Assembly (NCBI RefSeq): GCF_965657105.1 | Contig: NZ_CBFHNB010000013.1 | Coordinates: 1 to 38,470 of the forward strand | Length of the DNA stretch: 38,470 nt | Source of the DNA: Puniceispirillum sp965657105 | Lineage (GTDB): Bacteria > Pseudomonadota > Alphaproteobacteria > Puniceispirillales > Puniceispirillaceae | Reading direction: 5' to 3' | In this document: positions 16,682 to 25,502 of the stretch, piece by piece | Layout of the letters: every line of letters starts with the position of its first letter | Position numbering within the stretch: the first letter of the stretch is position 1 | Notes under the pieces: generated by a model | Databases searched by the model: none | Told to the model about the DNA's origin: nothing | The model's input: the letters and a program-made list of their open reading frames with translations, nothing else | Program-made: the position numbers and the translations under genes

Positions 16682-19246
16682 ATGACCAAGCGCCTATTGA
16701 TAGATGCACGACAATCCGAAGAAACGCGGGTTGTGCTTCTAAGTGGAACACGCATTGAAGATTTTGACTATGAGACCGAAAATCGCAAGCAACTAAAAGG
16801 CAATGTATATCTGGCACGAGTAACGCGTGTAGAACCGTCCTTGCAAGCTGCCTTTGTCGAATATGGCGGTAACCGCCAGGGTTTTCTTGCGTTTAGTGAA
16901 ATCCATCCGGACTATTACCGCATCCCCATCGAAGATCGCGAAGCCTTGCTGGCGGCCGATCGTGCCGAAGCCCAGGATGAGGATAGCGAGAAAGACGCCG
17001 AAGACGGTCTAGAAACTGTTGGCGGTGAAGACGGTGACGAAGACGAAATCCGTCCAGCGCGCAAAGTCCGCAAATATAAAATTCAGGAAGTCATCTCCCG
17101 CAAGCAAATCATGCTTGTTCAGGTTGTAAAGGAAGAACGCGGCAATAAAGGCGCGGCGCTGACCACCTATCTGTCTTTGGCGGGACGGTATTGTGTGCTG
17201 ATGCCAAATAACAGCCGCGGTGGAGGTGTTAGCCGTAAAATTACCAATATTGCTGATCGCAAACGGCTAAAGACTGTTGTTGGTGGGCTGGATATTACCG
17301 ATGGTATGGCGGTGATTGTCCGCACCGCCGGCTCCAAACGCACCAAAACCGAAATTGCCCGTGATTACGCCTATCTTTCCAAATTATGGAATGACATTCG
17401 CGAACGCACGCTTGAGTCCCAAGCCCCCTGCATCATTCACGAAGAAGGCAATCTGATTAAACGATCAATCCGCGATATCTATACCAGCGAAGTCGAAGAA
17501 ATTTTGGTTGAAGGCGAAGAGGCCTATAAAGCCGCACGCAATCATATCAAAATGCTGATTCCAAGCCATGTCAAAAAGGTCAAGAAGCACGAAGATGCGA
17601 TCCCGCTATTCCAGCATTATCGCGTCGAAAGCCAGATGGACACGATCCATAGCCCGCAGGTAACGCTGAAATCAGGTGGCTATCTTGTGATCAATCAGAC
17701 CGAAGCTCTGGTTGCTGTCGATGTCAATTCAGGGCGGTCAACACGCGAACGTAATATCGAAGAAACTGCCCTCAAAACCAATCTTGAAGCGGCTGACGAG
17801 CTGGCACGCCAGTTACGTTTGCGCGATCTGTCAGGTCTGATTGTTGTTGATTTCATCGATATGGAAGAAAACCGCAACCAAAATGCGGTTGAACGCCGTA
17901 TGAAAGACGCCATGCGCAATGACCGGGCGCGTATCCAGATCGGCTCTATAAGCCATTTTGGACTGCTCGAAATGTCACGCCAGCGTCTGCGTCTCAGCAT
18001 TAATGAATCAACCAGCGATTTGTGCCCACATTGTGAAGGCACTGGACGGGTTCGTTCGGTCGATACGGCCGCCCTGCAAACATTACGCTCGATTGAGGAT
18101 GAAGCGCAAAAAGGTAAAATGGACGAAATGCACATCACCGTGCATCGGGACATTGCCCTGTTTATACTCAATCATAAGCGCGATGCGCTGGCTGAATTGG
18201 AAAGCCGATACGGCATTATCATTATGCTTTTGTCAGATGACACGCTGATCTCGCCAGAATATCGGATCGAACGCGTCGGTTGGCAAGGCAAAGCCCCGCA
18301 ACAGCAAAACCGTGGGTCGCCTAAACCAGCCAATAATAATAATCGCGCCGATAACAAAGACGCTAGAAACGATAATGCTAGCGATACAGCGGACACGGCA
18401 GATACAGATGAAGACGCCCAGACGGCCAGTGACGCTGGTGACAATGATGCCGCGTCAGATGAAGATCAACCAAAACGGCGGCGTCGTGGACGTCGTGGTG
18501 GCAGACGTCGGCGGCGGCGCAACGGTAATGAAAATGACATTGCAGCAAATGATGATGGCTCGAATAACGAAAATGAAGGCCAGACCGCAACATCGGACGC
18601 TGGAAGCGATACTGTTGCATCTGCCGATGCGACCACTGATTCCGCCAGTACCGCCGATAAAGCCCCTGCCAAGAAAAGCCGCGGCCGTGGACGTAAAGCC
18701 ACATCGGTAGCTACCGAAGCCGTATCAGCTGAAACGCCAGAAGCCCAGAGCAACGATAACGCTGATACAACGGCCAGCGTTACTGAAGGTGAGGCTAAGC
18801 CAAAGCGTCAGGCACGTAAGAAAGCTGCGCCAAAGGCAAAAGCTGATAATGATATAACAGCCGAAGATGATGCGCCTGCCAAAGCCACGCCAAAGAAAGC
18901 CGCAGCTAAGAAAGCCGTGGCCAAGAAAGCAACAAAAGCATCGACGAAAGCCAGTACGGCTGATGCTGATGCTGATAGCGAGACCAAAGTTGCGGCAAAG
19001 AAAACCCCCCGCAAAGTGGCCGCCAAGAAAGGCACAGCAAAGACCGCCAGCCCAGCAGCCAACCGAGCCGCCAACAAGGCAGCATCGTCGGTTGACACGG
19101 CCACAGCTATCAGCAATGGTTCCGATAATGACGCTACCACCGCAGATGCACGAGCACCTATCAGCTCGGCACCGCAGGATGTAGTCGATGTTGATGGTAA
19201 TAAGCCAGCAGGCAAAACCCGTCGTGGCTGGTGGTCACGCGGCTAG
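16682..19246 (+). CDS. rne: ribonuclease E
   Basis: The main single-strand endoribonuclease for mRNA decay and rRNA/tRNA maturation; 854 aa. The catalytic half (about 1-520) shows an S1 domain starting near residue 36, interrupted by an acidic insertion (about 96-123, rich in Glu and Asp). The catalytic aspartates are Asp347 in VAVDVNSG and Asp390 in VVDFIDM, and the Zn-link is CPHC at 448-451. The 43- and 58-residue spacings match E. coli RNase E. The C-terminal half is low complexity: an Asn/Asp/Thr-rich acidic stretch, an Arg-rich block (about 595-615), more acidic sequence, then a long Lys/Ala-rich tail with KKA-type repeats ending in RRGWWSRG. No canonical partner-binding motifs are evident by eye. 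GGGGAAAG precedes the ATG. A strong hairpin terminator follows. Confidence 0.97.
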   Translation: MTKRLLIDARQSEETRVVLLSGTRIEDFDYETENRKQLKGNVYLARVTRVEPSLQAAFVEYGGNRQGFLAFSEIHPDYYRIPIEDREALLAADRAEAQDEDSEKDAEDGLETVGGEDGDEDEIRPARKVRKYKIQEVISRKQIMLVQVVKEERGNKGAALTTYLSLAGRYCVLMPNNSRGGGVSRKITNIADRKRLKTVVGGLDITDGMAVIVRTAGSKRTKTEIARDYAYLSKLWNDIRERTLESQAPCIIHEEGNLIKRSIRDIYTSEVEEILVEGEEAYKAARNHIKMLIPSHVKKVKKHEDAIPLFQHYRVESQMDTIHSPQVTLKSGGYLVINQTEALVAVDVNSGRSTRERNIEETALKTNLEAADELARQLRLRDLSGLIVVDFIDMEENRNQNAVERRMKDAMRNDRARIQIGSISHFGLLEMSRQRLRLSINESTSDLCPHCEGTGRVRSVDTAALQTLRSIEDEAQKGKMDEMHITVHRDIALFILNHKRDALAELESRYGIIIMLLSDDTLISPEYRIERVGWQGKAPQQQNRGSPKPANNNNRADNKDARNDNASDTADTADTDEDAQTASDAGDNDAASDEDQPKRRRRGRRGGRRRRRRNGNENDIAANDDGSNNENEGQTATSDAGSDTVASADATTDSASTADKAPAKKSRGRGRKATSVATEAVSAETPEAQSNDNADTTASVTEGEAKPKRQARKKAAPKAKADNDITAEDDAPAKATPKKAAAKKAVAKKATKASTKASTADADADSETKVAAKKTPRKVAAKKGTAKTASPAANRAANKAASSVDTATAISNGSDNDATTADARAPISSAPQDVVDVDGNKPAGKTRRGWWSRG

Positions 19247-19267
19247 AACCTCAAAAAAAGATAGATA

Positions 19268-19299
19268 AACGTCGCTAGCTCATGCTGGCGGCGTTTTTG
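19268..19299 (+). terminator. intrinsic terminator after rne, possibly bidirectional
   Basis: An 11-bp stem (19268-19278 with 19285-19295, including two G-U pairs) and a 6-base loop are followed by a T run to 19298. On the other strand, a run of seven T residues begins about 8 bases past the hairpin, so it may also end the convergent aminotransferase transcript. Confidence 0.8.
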
Positions 19300-19337
19300 T
19301 TAGTTTGATATTGACCTATATAGGTTTCGGAATAGCC

Positions 19338-20507
19338 CTATGCCGTTTTGGCTAGACGCGGAAGCCAATCATTGATCCGCTGGCAGGCGTTACGGATATC
19401 ATCTGTGCTACCGGCATAGGATAAACGCAGGAATTTCCGTCCCTCTTCAGGATCAAAATCAACCCCAGCTGTGCAAGCAACGCCCGTGTCTTCAAGCAGA
19501 CGATTGGCAAAGACAATTGAGTCAGACGTGAGGGCGCTGATATCAGCATAAAGATAGAACGCCCCATCAGAGGGTGCCGCATTCCCCAGAAATTCCGGGG
19601 GTAAATGATGCAGAAGAATATCGCGATTTTCCTGATACCGTTCAATATGCCCGTTCAGTTCGTCATAGCAATCAAACGCTGCCTGCGCACCATACTGATT
19701 AAGCGTTGTAGCCGAAATATAGAGATTCTGGGCTAGCCGTTCGGCTGTTTCGCGTAAATCGTCAGGCAGAATCATCCAGCCCAACCGCCAACCTGTCATG
19801 CAGAAATATTTGGAAAATGAATTGATGATGATCGCGTTCTTATTATGCACAAACGCCGACGTGCTTGGCCCTTTAAAAGACAGCCCATGATAAATTTCGT
19901 CCATAATCAGGCGTACCTGATGTTTGTCGCACCAGGCGCAGACCGCTTTGATCTCTGCATCGCTCATCACCACACCTGTTGGGTTGGCTGGGCTAGCCAA
20001 AAGCAACCCATCAGGCAGATCACCTGTATCAGCAAGTGCATCAAGATCAGCAATCCAGTTCTGTTCTGCTCGTGCTGGCAGTGATACAGGCTCTAATCCC
20101 AGTGATATCATGATATTGCGATAAGCAGGATAGCCCGGTGTGGTGATGGCAATCTTGTCACCGCGATCAAACGCCGACAGGAACGCAATCACAAAGCCCA
20201 TCGATGATCCGGGTGTTATCGCAATATTTTGCCAATCTGGCCGCGCGCCATACCAATCCTGATAATGCGCCGCGATACGCTGACGCAGGCTTTTCTGACC
20301 AAGGGCAACCGAATAACCATGCGAAGATAGTGTGGATAGTGACTTTGTCAGAGCGTCACAAACCGCAGCTGGTGCTGGCGTCGAGGGTTGTCCCACCTCC
20401 AGATGTAGCACATCATGGCCTGTAGCTTCCATGGTTTGGGCACGCTGCATCATGGACATGGCTAGAAAAGGGGAGAGCTGATTGCTGGTTGTTGATTTCA
20501 GTGTCAT
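19338..20507 (-). CDS. class I/II pyridoxal-phosphate aminotransferase
   Basis: A cytoplasmic fold-type I aminotransferase of 389 aa. Key residues are in place: Asn175 in SPANPTG, Asp203 and Tyr206 in MDEIYHG, the PLP lysine Lys233 in NSFSKYFCMTGWRLGW, Arg241 and the C-terminal substrate-carboxylate arginine region in FLRLSYAGS. The sequence fits the aspartate/aromatic aminotransferase-like subgroup, but the amino-acid substrate cannot be told from motifs. The ATG has only a weak purine stretch upstream. It is convergent with rne across a shared terminator and divergent from the M48 protease gene, so it appears to be a single-gene unit. Confidence 0.9.
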   Translation of the reverse strand: MTLKSTTSNQLSPFLAMSMMQRAQTMEATGHDVLHLEVGQPSTPAPAAVCDALTKSLSTLSSHGYSVALGQKSLRQRIAAHYQDWYGARPDWQNIAITPGSSMGFVIAFLSAFDRGDKIAITTPGYPAYRNIMISLGLEPVSLPARAEQNWIADLDALADTGDLPDGLLLASPANPTGVVMSDAEIKAVCAWCDKHQVRLIMDEIYHGLSFKGPSTSAFVHNKNAIIINSFSKYFCMTGWRLGWMILPDDLRETAERLAQNLYISATTLNQYGAQAAFDCYDELNGHIERYQENRDILLHHLPPEFLGNAAPSDGAFYLYADISALTSDSIVFANRLLEDTGVACTAGVDFDPEEGRKFLRLSYAGSTDDIRNACQRINDWLPRLAKTA

Positions 20508-20797
20508 TGATTTTCTTTGAATATCTCTGTTTTAAGCAATTAAAATTAATTATGCCAGCAATTTAAGACATAAAATTGTGTATGAAGTGTCATGCCTAGC
20601 CCTAAATAGTTTTTTATGCAAACTTTAAGCCCGTTTCAAAAGGGATTATTTTTGCCACATATATAGATGATGATGCTTTTAAACCTTGATCGGCTTAATA
20701 CTGTATCATTATTTTGCAAAATCACATTACCGCAAGACACGACACCGCAAGACACGACAGGCACCATTTCATGCAGCGCGCAGAGACTTCAATAATG
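20508..20797. other. gap before the M48 protease gene, with A/T-rich sequence
   Basis: This stretch should carry promoters for the aminotransferase (minus) and the protease (plus). It is A/T-rich, with no structure I can name apart from the 15-bp tandem repeat at 20730-20759. The protease frame is open back to 20714, so its right part may be translated. Confidence 0.4.
20730..20759. repeat. 15-bp perfect tandem duplication at the start of the M48 protease frame
   Basis: Two identical adjacent copies of ccgcaagacacgaca occupy 20730-20744 and 20745-20759. They lie in the extended N-terminal frame (coding TARHD twice) but upstream of the more likely start codons at 20771 or 20798. Confidence 0.8.
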
Positions 20798-22165
20798 CAC
20801 AAGCCCACCGCAATAAGCCCCATTGCGTTGCGTTTGCTTATGGTTCGGTCAATCGCGATCATCACCGCAATGCTGTTGGGCCTGATCGCCACCATCACGT
20901 CAGCCAACGCCTATCTGATCCGGGATACCGAGCTGGAAGCGGGACTTGAAGACATCATAAGCCCGCTTGCCATTGCGGCTGGATTTAAAGCTGACGAGAT
21001 CAAGGTGCGCATTGTGATTGCCCCCGAATATAACGCGTTTGTTGCAGGGGGGCGGACGGTTTACATAAATTCGGGGCTAATCTTGAAAGCCCAAAGTCCG
21101 GACGAGGTGATTGGCGTTCTTGCACATGAGCTTGGCCATATCGTCGCGGGGCATGTGCCGCGCCGGGGAGAGGCGATGGCCGATGCCAAGATGGCCTCGG
21201 CATTAGCAGCGATTGCGGCGATTGCGTTGGCGGCTGGCACCGGATCAAATGATGCCGCCGTTGGTGTGATGATTGGGGGTCAGGACCGCGCGCAACGTAA
21301 TTTGCTGGCCTCGGTGCGCCGTGATGAATCGGTTGCTGATGAACTAGGTTTAAAGATACTTGATGATGCCGGATACTCGGCTTTGGGACTGCGCAATATG
21401 ATGCAGCGCATGGCCAGTCAGCGCGCTTTGCCTGAAAGCCGTCAATCCTCTTATTACACAACGCATCCGGGTGCCGAAACGCGGCTCACCACATATCAGG
21501 ATCACGTCAATCAATCAGCCGCCAGCGATAATATTCTGCCGGGACGTATAAACCGGCTGATGGCTCGCCTTGCCGCCAAAATGCGCGCCTGGACTGAAAA
21601 TCCGCAAGATGTGTTGCGCTATCAGGAACCTGATCCGGTCAATACCCGCTATGGCCATGCGATTGCATCCTATCGGCGCGGAGATCTGGGCGCGGCCCTG
21701 AACGATATTGACACGCTGATCACAGGCGCGCCGGACGATGTCTTTTTTCACGAGTTTCGCGGTGATATATTATTATCAATGGGGCGTGCCAGCGATGCCG
21801 CCAGCGCTTATGAAACAGCCATAGCGGTGCGTCCCGACAGTCCGCAAATCCTTCTGAATCTGGGGCGTGCCCTGATCGCAACCAATCAGAAACCCCGACT
21901 TGATCGTGCCATTGAAGCCATCGAAAAAGCCGCCAGTCATGAGCCAGACTGGGCTTTTGTACGGCGACAGCTTGCGATTGCTTATGGCCGGTCGGGGCGT
22001 ATTTCCTATGCTGATATGAGCCTAGCTGACGAAGCCTTGCTGACTGGCGACACCGACCGCGCCGTACTTTTGTCAAAGCGGGTTCTGGCACGCAAGGGTC
22101 TCGACAATATCATCCGAAACCGTGCCAATGACATTTTGTTTCGCTATGGCACCAAAGACCCATGA
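20798..22165 (+). CDS. M48 family metalloprotease with TPR-like C-terminus (BepA-like)
   Basis: Exported zinc protease related to BepA/YfgC, which monitors outer-membrane protein assembly in enterics. Seen here, numbered from the longest frame at 20714: a signal peptide ending ITSANA (about 45-66), the zinc motif HELGH at 138-142, and the third-ligand motif ESVADE with Glu205. The THPGAETR segment near 258 is typical of the family. About 200 C-terminal residues of helical TPR-type repeats follow (YRRGDLGAALNDIDTL, GRASDAASAYETAI, LNLGRALI). Starts at 20714, 20771, 20798 and 20840 are all possible; I chose 20798, where a normal signal peptide begins without the tandem-repeat extension. No start has a strong ribosome site. 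It is followed by a DsbA/ScsC-like gene, which suits an envelope quality-control role. Confidence 0.9.
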   Translation, partial: HKPTAISPIALRLLMVRSIAIITAMLLGLIATITSANAYLIRDTELEAGLEDIISPLAIAAGFKADEIKVRIVIAPEYNAFVAGGRTVYINSGLILKAQSPDEVIGVLAHELGHIVAGHVPRRGEAMADAKMASALAAIAAIALAAGTGSNDAAVGVMIGGQDRAQRNLLASVRRDESVADELGLKILDDAGYSALGLRNMMQRMASQRALPESRQSSYYTTHPGAETRLTTYQDHVNQSAASDNILPGRINRLMARLAAKMRAWTENPQDVLRYQEPDPVNTRYGHAIASYRRGDLGAALNDIDTLITGAPDDVFFHEFRGDILLSMGRASDAASAYETAIAVRPDSPQILLNLGRALIATNQKPRLDRAIEAIEKAASHEPDWAFVRRQLAIAYGRSGRISYADMSLADEALLTGDTDRAVLLSKRVLARKGLDNIIRNRANDILFRYGTKDP

Positions 22166-22246
22166 TAACGGTTCACTTATATTACACCTTGTTGTAAGCA
22201 GATGTGTATCAGCATTGCCATGGCACAATTTGCGCAGGAGCCTTGA

Positions 22247-22987
22247 ATGTCCAAAATCTATCACTTTGTCGTACTGACTGTTATGTCCATGTTCGCTATG
22301 GCTTTAACAGCAGGATTTACATCACCAGCGCATGCGGATGTCAAAGACAGTGATAAGGCCGCCTTTGAAGCCATTGTTAAGGACTATATCATGGCGCATC
22401 CAGAAGTCGTGCGCGATGCGCTGATGGATTTGGCTAAGCGCGAAGATCTGGCGCGCCAAGCAGTGGCCATGCAGATATTGTTTGATGATGCTGGTGACCC
22501 AAGCATGGGTAATCCCGATGGGGGTTTGGTGATCTATGAGTTTTCGGATTATAATTGCGGCTATTGCAAACGTGTTTTCGAACCGATCCAGCAAGTGTTA
22601 CGCGACGATGGTGATATCCGTCTCGTGGTCAAGGAATTTCCGATCCTCAGCCAGTCCTCTCTGGTCGCGGCTCAGGCCGGTATTGCCGCCGAAATACAAG
22701 GCAAATTTACCGATTTCCATATCAATATGATGACCTATCGCGGCAAAGTCACCACCCAGAGCATAATGCAGGCCGCCACCGAGGCTGGTATCGATACCGA
22801 TCAGCTGAAAATCGATATGGAAAGTCGTGCGGTTGCAACGATCATTGCACGCACAAGGCAAGCGGCCGAAGCCTTAAAACTGACCGGAACGCCAGCCTTG
22901 GTTATTGGTGATACTGTGGTGCGGGGCGCGGTAGATATTGATGAATTTCGGCGTTTAATCGCGGCCGAGCGCGCCAAACAAGGCTAA
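22247..22987 (+). CDS. DsbA/ScsC-like periplasmic thiol:disulfide oxidoreductase
   Basis: A 246-aa secreted thioredoxin-fold protein. Signal peptide residues 1-30 end in AHA. An N-terminal helical segment (about 33-75, FEAIVKDYIMAHPEVVRDAL) resembles the oligomerisation stalk of ScsC-type proteins. The DsbA domain has the redox pair Cys104-Gly-Tyr-Cys107 in DYNCGYCK and the cis-proline loop TGTPALVI. ScsC-like proteins act as disulfide isomerases or oxidases in the periplasm; which applies here is not visible. CAGGAG lies 6 bases before the ATG. It follows the M48 protease gene by 81 bases on the same strand, and similar neighbours occur together in other proteobacteria as far as I recall. 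Confidence 0.92.
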   Translation: MSKIYHFVVLTVMSMFAMALTAGFTSPAHADVKDSDKAAFEAIVKDYIMAHPEVVRDALMDLAKREDLARQAVAMQILFDDAGDPSMGNPDGGLVIYEFSDYNCGYCKRVFEPIQQVLRDDGDIRLVVKEFPILSQSSLVAAQAGIAAEIQGKFTDFHINMMTYRGKVTTQSIMQAATEAGIDTDQLKIDMESRAVATIIARTRQAAEALKLTGTPALVIGDTVVRGAVDIDEFRRLIAAERAKQG

Positions 22988-23119
22988 ACGCCCTGTAATT
23001 TCAATAGACTTCATCCAAATTTGAGAGAAACCTCACGCATATTCGAGATAAATTTGACATAAAAGTGAAACTTTGAAGGCAAGCCCAAAGCAGGGAATAT
23101 AACAATTCTATCCTTCTGT

Positions 23120-23138
23120 TAGAACGGATTTTGTTCTA
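23120..23138. promoter_or_regulatory. inverted repeat upstream of aroQ
   Basis: TAGAAC (23120-23125), 7-base spacer, GTTCTA (23133-23138), in the 192-base gap before aroQ. It could be an operator. No T run follows, so it is not an intrinsic terminator. GAAC and GTTC are seven bases apart as in the alphaproteobacterial LexA site, but inverted rather than direct, so I do not call LexA. Confidence 0.3.
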
Positions 23139-23179
23139 GGGCTTTCCCTACCGGCTCATTTAAGTGTATTGTGACGCTC

Positions 23180-23629
23180 ATGACGAAATCGAAACACATT
23201 CTGGTCCTGAACGGCCCCAACATTAATATGCTTGGCTCACGTGAACCCGATATTTACGGGCATGTGACAATGGCTGATATTGTGGCGGGCTGTGCTGAAC
23301 GATGCGACAAAGCTGGCATGAGCATGGATAGCTTCCATTCAAATTGCGAAGGCGAGCTCATCACCAAGATTCAGAACGCATCTGGACAGTTTGACTGGAT
23401 CGTGATCAACGCCGCCGGCCTGACACATACCTCGGTTGCCTTGCGTGACGCGCTGGCTTTATTTGCTGGTGACGTAATCGAAGTGCATATATCGAACACC
23501 CATGCCCGCGAGCCTTTCCGGCATGTTTCCCTTATTTCCGCCATTGCAAAAGGCGTTGTTGCCGGATTCGGCGCACAATCCTATTACATGGCTATTAATT
23601 TTATCGCTGATACGCTTACGGAGAGCTAA
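23180..23629 (+). CDS. aroQ: type II 3-dehydroquinate dehydratase
   Basis: AroQ dehydrates 3-dehydroquinate in the shikimate pathway as a cytoplasmic dodecamer. From the ATG at 23180 it has 149 aa; a GTG at 23171 would add three. Catalytic features are present: NGPNINMLGSREPDIYG with the lid Arg and Tyr26, the Asn of INAAGLTHTS with its His, the His of EVHISN, and the Arg of FRHVS. Two positions differ from common versions: SNCEGEL instead of SNHEGEL, and GLTHTS in place of AYTHTS. I do not expect either to remove the main catalytic residues. The gene ends one base before accB starts, the conserved aroQ-accB-accC order of many proteobacteria. Confidence 0.95.
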   Translation: MTKSKHILVLNGPNINMLGSREPDIYGHVTMADIVAGCAERCDKAGMSMDSFHSNCEGELITKIQNASGQFDWIVINAAGLTHTSVALRDALALFAGDVIEVHISNTHAREPFRHVSLISAIAKGVVAGFGAQSYYMAINFIADTLTES

Positions 23630-23630
23630 A

Positions 23631-24119
23631 ATGGCATCTGCACCAAAATCAACTTCGTCCAAATCCGAAACCAAACTGGTCCAGGAACTGGCTGACATTC
23701 TTGATGCGTCAGGGCTGGCGGAAATCGAATATGAAACCGAAGCTGTGTCAATCCGTCTGTCACGTGTAACTGGAGCAATGCCCGTTGCGGCAGCGGCGCC
23801 TGCACCCGTTGCGCCTGCCGAAGCGACTGCCGCAGCTATAGCCGAAGCGCCTAGCGCCAGCGCGCCTACAAATCCAGCCAGCCATTCCGGCGCGGTCCCA
23901 TCACCAATGGTTGGCACCGTCTATACATCGCCCGAACCTGATGCCCCTACCTTTATTTCCGAAGGCGACACTGTCAAGGCTGGTCAGACATTATTCATTG
24001 TCGAGGCCATGAAAGTGATGAATCCTATAACCGCACCAAAAGCAGGCAAAGTCTCGACTATCCTTGTGCAGAACGCCCAGCCAGTAGAATTTGGTGAAGC
24101 CCTAGTTATTATAGAATAA
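23631..24119 (+). CDS. accB: biotin carboxyl carrier protein of acetyl-CoA carboxylase
   Basis: AccB carries biotin between the carboxylase and transferase halves of acetyl-CoA carboxylase, the first step of fatty acid synthesis. 162 aa: a short N-terminal domain, an Ala/Pro-rich flexible linker (about 49-85), and the biotinyl domain with Lys128 in EAMKVMN. The frame is open upstream to 23502, but the true start is the ATG at 23631: CGGAGAG lies just before it and the aroQ stop is one base away, suggesting translational coupling. accC follows after 5 bases. Confidence 0.97.
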   Translation: MASAPKSTSSKSETKLVQELADILDASGLAEIEYETEAVSIRLSRVTGAMPVAAAAPAPVAPAEATAAAIAEAPSASAPTNPASHSGAVPSPMVGTVYTSPEPDAPTFISEGDTVKAGQTLFIVEAMKVMNPITAPKAGKVSTILVQNAQPVEFGEALVIIE

Positions 24120-24124
24120 GTATC

Positions 24125-25465
24125 ATGTTCAAAAAAATTCTAATTACCAATCGTGGTGACGTTGCTTTACGGGTGCTCCGTGCCTGTAAGGAAATGAATA
24201 TTCCCAGTGTTATTGTCCATTCAACCGCTGATGCGGATTCCATGCCTGTCCGTTTGGCAGATGAGTCAGTCTGTATCGGCCCGCCAAGCAGCGCCGAATC
24301 CTATCTCAACATTCCGGCAATTCTGTCGGCGGCCGCCATTACTGGTGCTGATGCTGTGCATCCTGGCGTTGGTTTTCTGTCGGAAAATGCTGATTTTGCC
24401 GAAATTGTTGCGGCGCATGGGCTGACCTTTATCGGGCCAGAGCCACATCATATCCGCGCGATGGGTGACAAGGTTGAAGCCAAGATCACCGCTGAAGCGG
24501 CTGGCTTGCCTTTGGTGCCAGGTTCCCCTGGTGCAGTTCATACAATAGATGAAGCGCGCAAAATTGCCGCCAAAGTTGGCTACCCGCTTTTGGTCAAAGC
24601 TGCATCTGGTGGCGGTGGCCGCGGCATGAAGGTTGCCGAAACTGCCGATAATCTTGCCGAAGCTTTCAGCGCTGCCCGCGCCGAAGCCAAAGCTGCCTTT
24701 GGCGATGATACGGTTTATCTGGAACGCTATCTTGGCCTGCCACGTCATATCGAGGTTCAGGTCATCGCCGACGCGCATGGAAATGTTGTGCATCTTGGCG
24801 AACGCGAATGTTCGATCCAACGCCGCCATCAAAAACTTTTCGAAGAAGCCCCCTCACCGGCTTTGACCGCCGATGAACGTCACCAAATTGGCACAGTTGC
24901 CGCCGAAGCTACCCGCAAACTTGGCTATCTTGGCGTCGGCACAATGGAATTTCTTTATGAGAACGGCGAGTTCTTCTTTATCGAGATGAACACACGCCTA
25001 CAAGTCGAACATCCGATCACCGAAGCCATTACCGGCATTGATCTTGTGCGCGAGCAAATTCGTATCGCGGCTGGCAAGCCTTTATCCTTTGGTCAGAAAG
25101 ATGTCACATTCACTGGCCACGCGATCGAATGTCGGATCAATGCTGAACATCCCGAAACATTTATGCCGACTCCTGGCAAGGTCACGGCCTTTCATGCGGC
25201 GGGTGGCCCTGGCGTGCGGGTCGATTCCTGTCTCTATTCGGGCTATTCCGTACCGCCCTATTATGACAGCTTAATTGCCAAGCTAATCGTTTATGGTGAT
25301 GACCGCGATCATTGTCTAGCGCGTTTGAAACGCGCTTTGCAGGAATTTGTTGTCGAGCCAATTCCGACCACTTTGCCGCTTCATCTGCGTTTGGTTGACG
25401 CCGATGGCATTAAAGACGGAAGCTATAATATCCGCTGGCTGGAAGAAGTTTTTCTAGCTGACTAA
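24125..25465 (+). CDS. accC: biotin carboxylase subunit of acetyl-CoA carboxylase
   Basis: AccC carboxylates biotin on AccB with ATP and bicarbonate; cytoplasmic, 446 aa as usual. Seen here: the N-terminal KKILITNRGDVALRVLRAC fold, the ATP-grasp glycine loop KAASGGGGRGMK, the HLGERECSIQRRHQK segment, and the FFIEMNTRLQVEHPITE motif with the metal and bicarbonate residues. Most AccC proteins read ITNRGEIALR; here it is RGDVALR, a mild change. It overlaps nothing, follows accB by 5 bases, and is followed by aat 37 bases later on the same strand. Confidence 0.98.
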   Translation: MFKKILITNRGDVALRVLRACKEMNIPSVIVHSTADADSMPVRLADESVCIGPPSSAESYLNIPAILSAAAITGADAVHPGVGFLSENADFAEIVAAHGLTFIGPEPHHIRAMGDKVEAKITAEAAGLPLVPGSPGAVHTIDEARKIAAKVGYPLLVKAASGGGGRGMKVAETADNLAEAFSAARAEAKAAFGDDTVYLERYLGLPRHIEVQVIADAHGNVVHLGERECSIQRRHQKLFEEAPSPALTADERHQIGTVAAEATRKLGYLGVGTMEFLYENGEFFFIEMNTRLQVEHPITEAITGIDLVREQIRIAAGKPLSFGQKDVTFTGHAIECRINAEHPETFMPTPGKVTAFHAAGGPGVRVDSCLYSGYSVPPYYDSLIAKLIVYGDDRDHCLARLKRALQEFVVEPIPTTLPLHLRLVDADGIKDGSYNIRWLEEVFLAD

Positions 25466-25502
25466 CCAATGGGATATAGGGCTTTATTCGGGGAATAGCC
25501 GG

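Noticed and set aside
18440..19210. Long open frames opposite and alongside the RNase E tail
   Set aside because: They arise from the biased composition of the Lys/Ala/Asp-rich coding sequence and encode low-complexity Arg- or Ala-rich strings without a known fold.
23120..23138. LexA box upstream of aroQ
   Set aside because: The GAAC and GTTC halves are seven bases apart but inverted, whereas the alphaproteobacterial LexA site is a direct repeat.
23459..23917. Minus-strand open frame of 152 codons over aroQ-accB
   Set aside because: It is antisense to two well-supported genes, and its Ala/Gly-rich content mirrors the accB linker.
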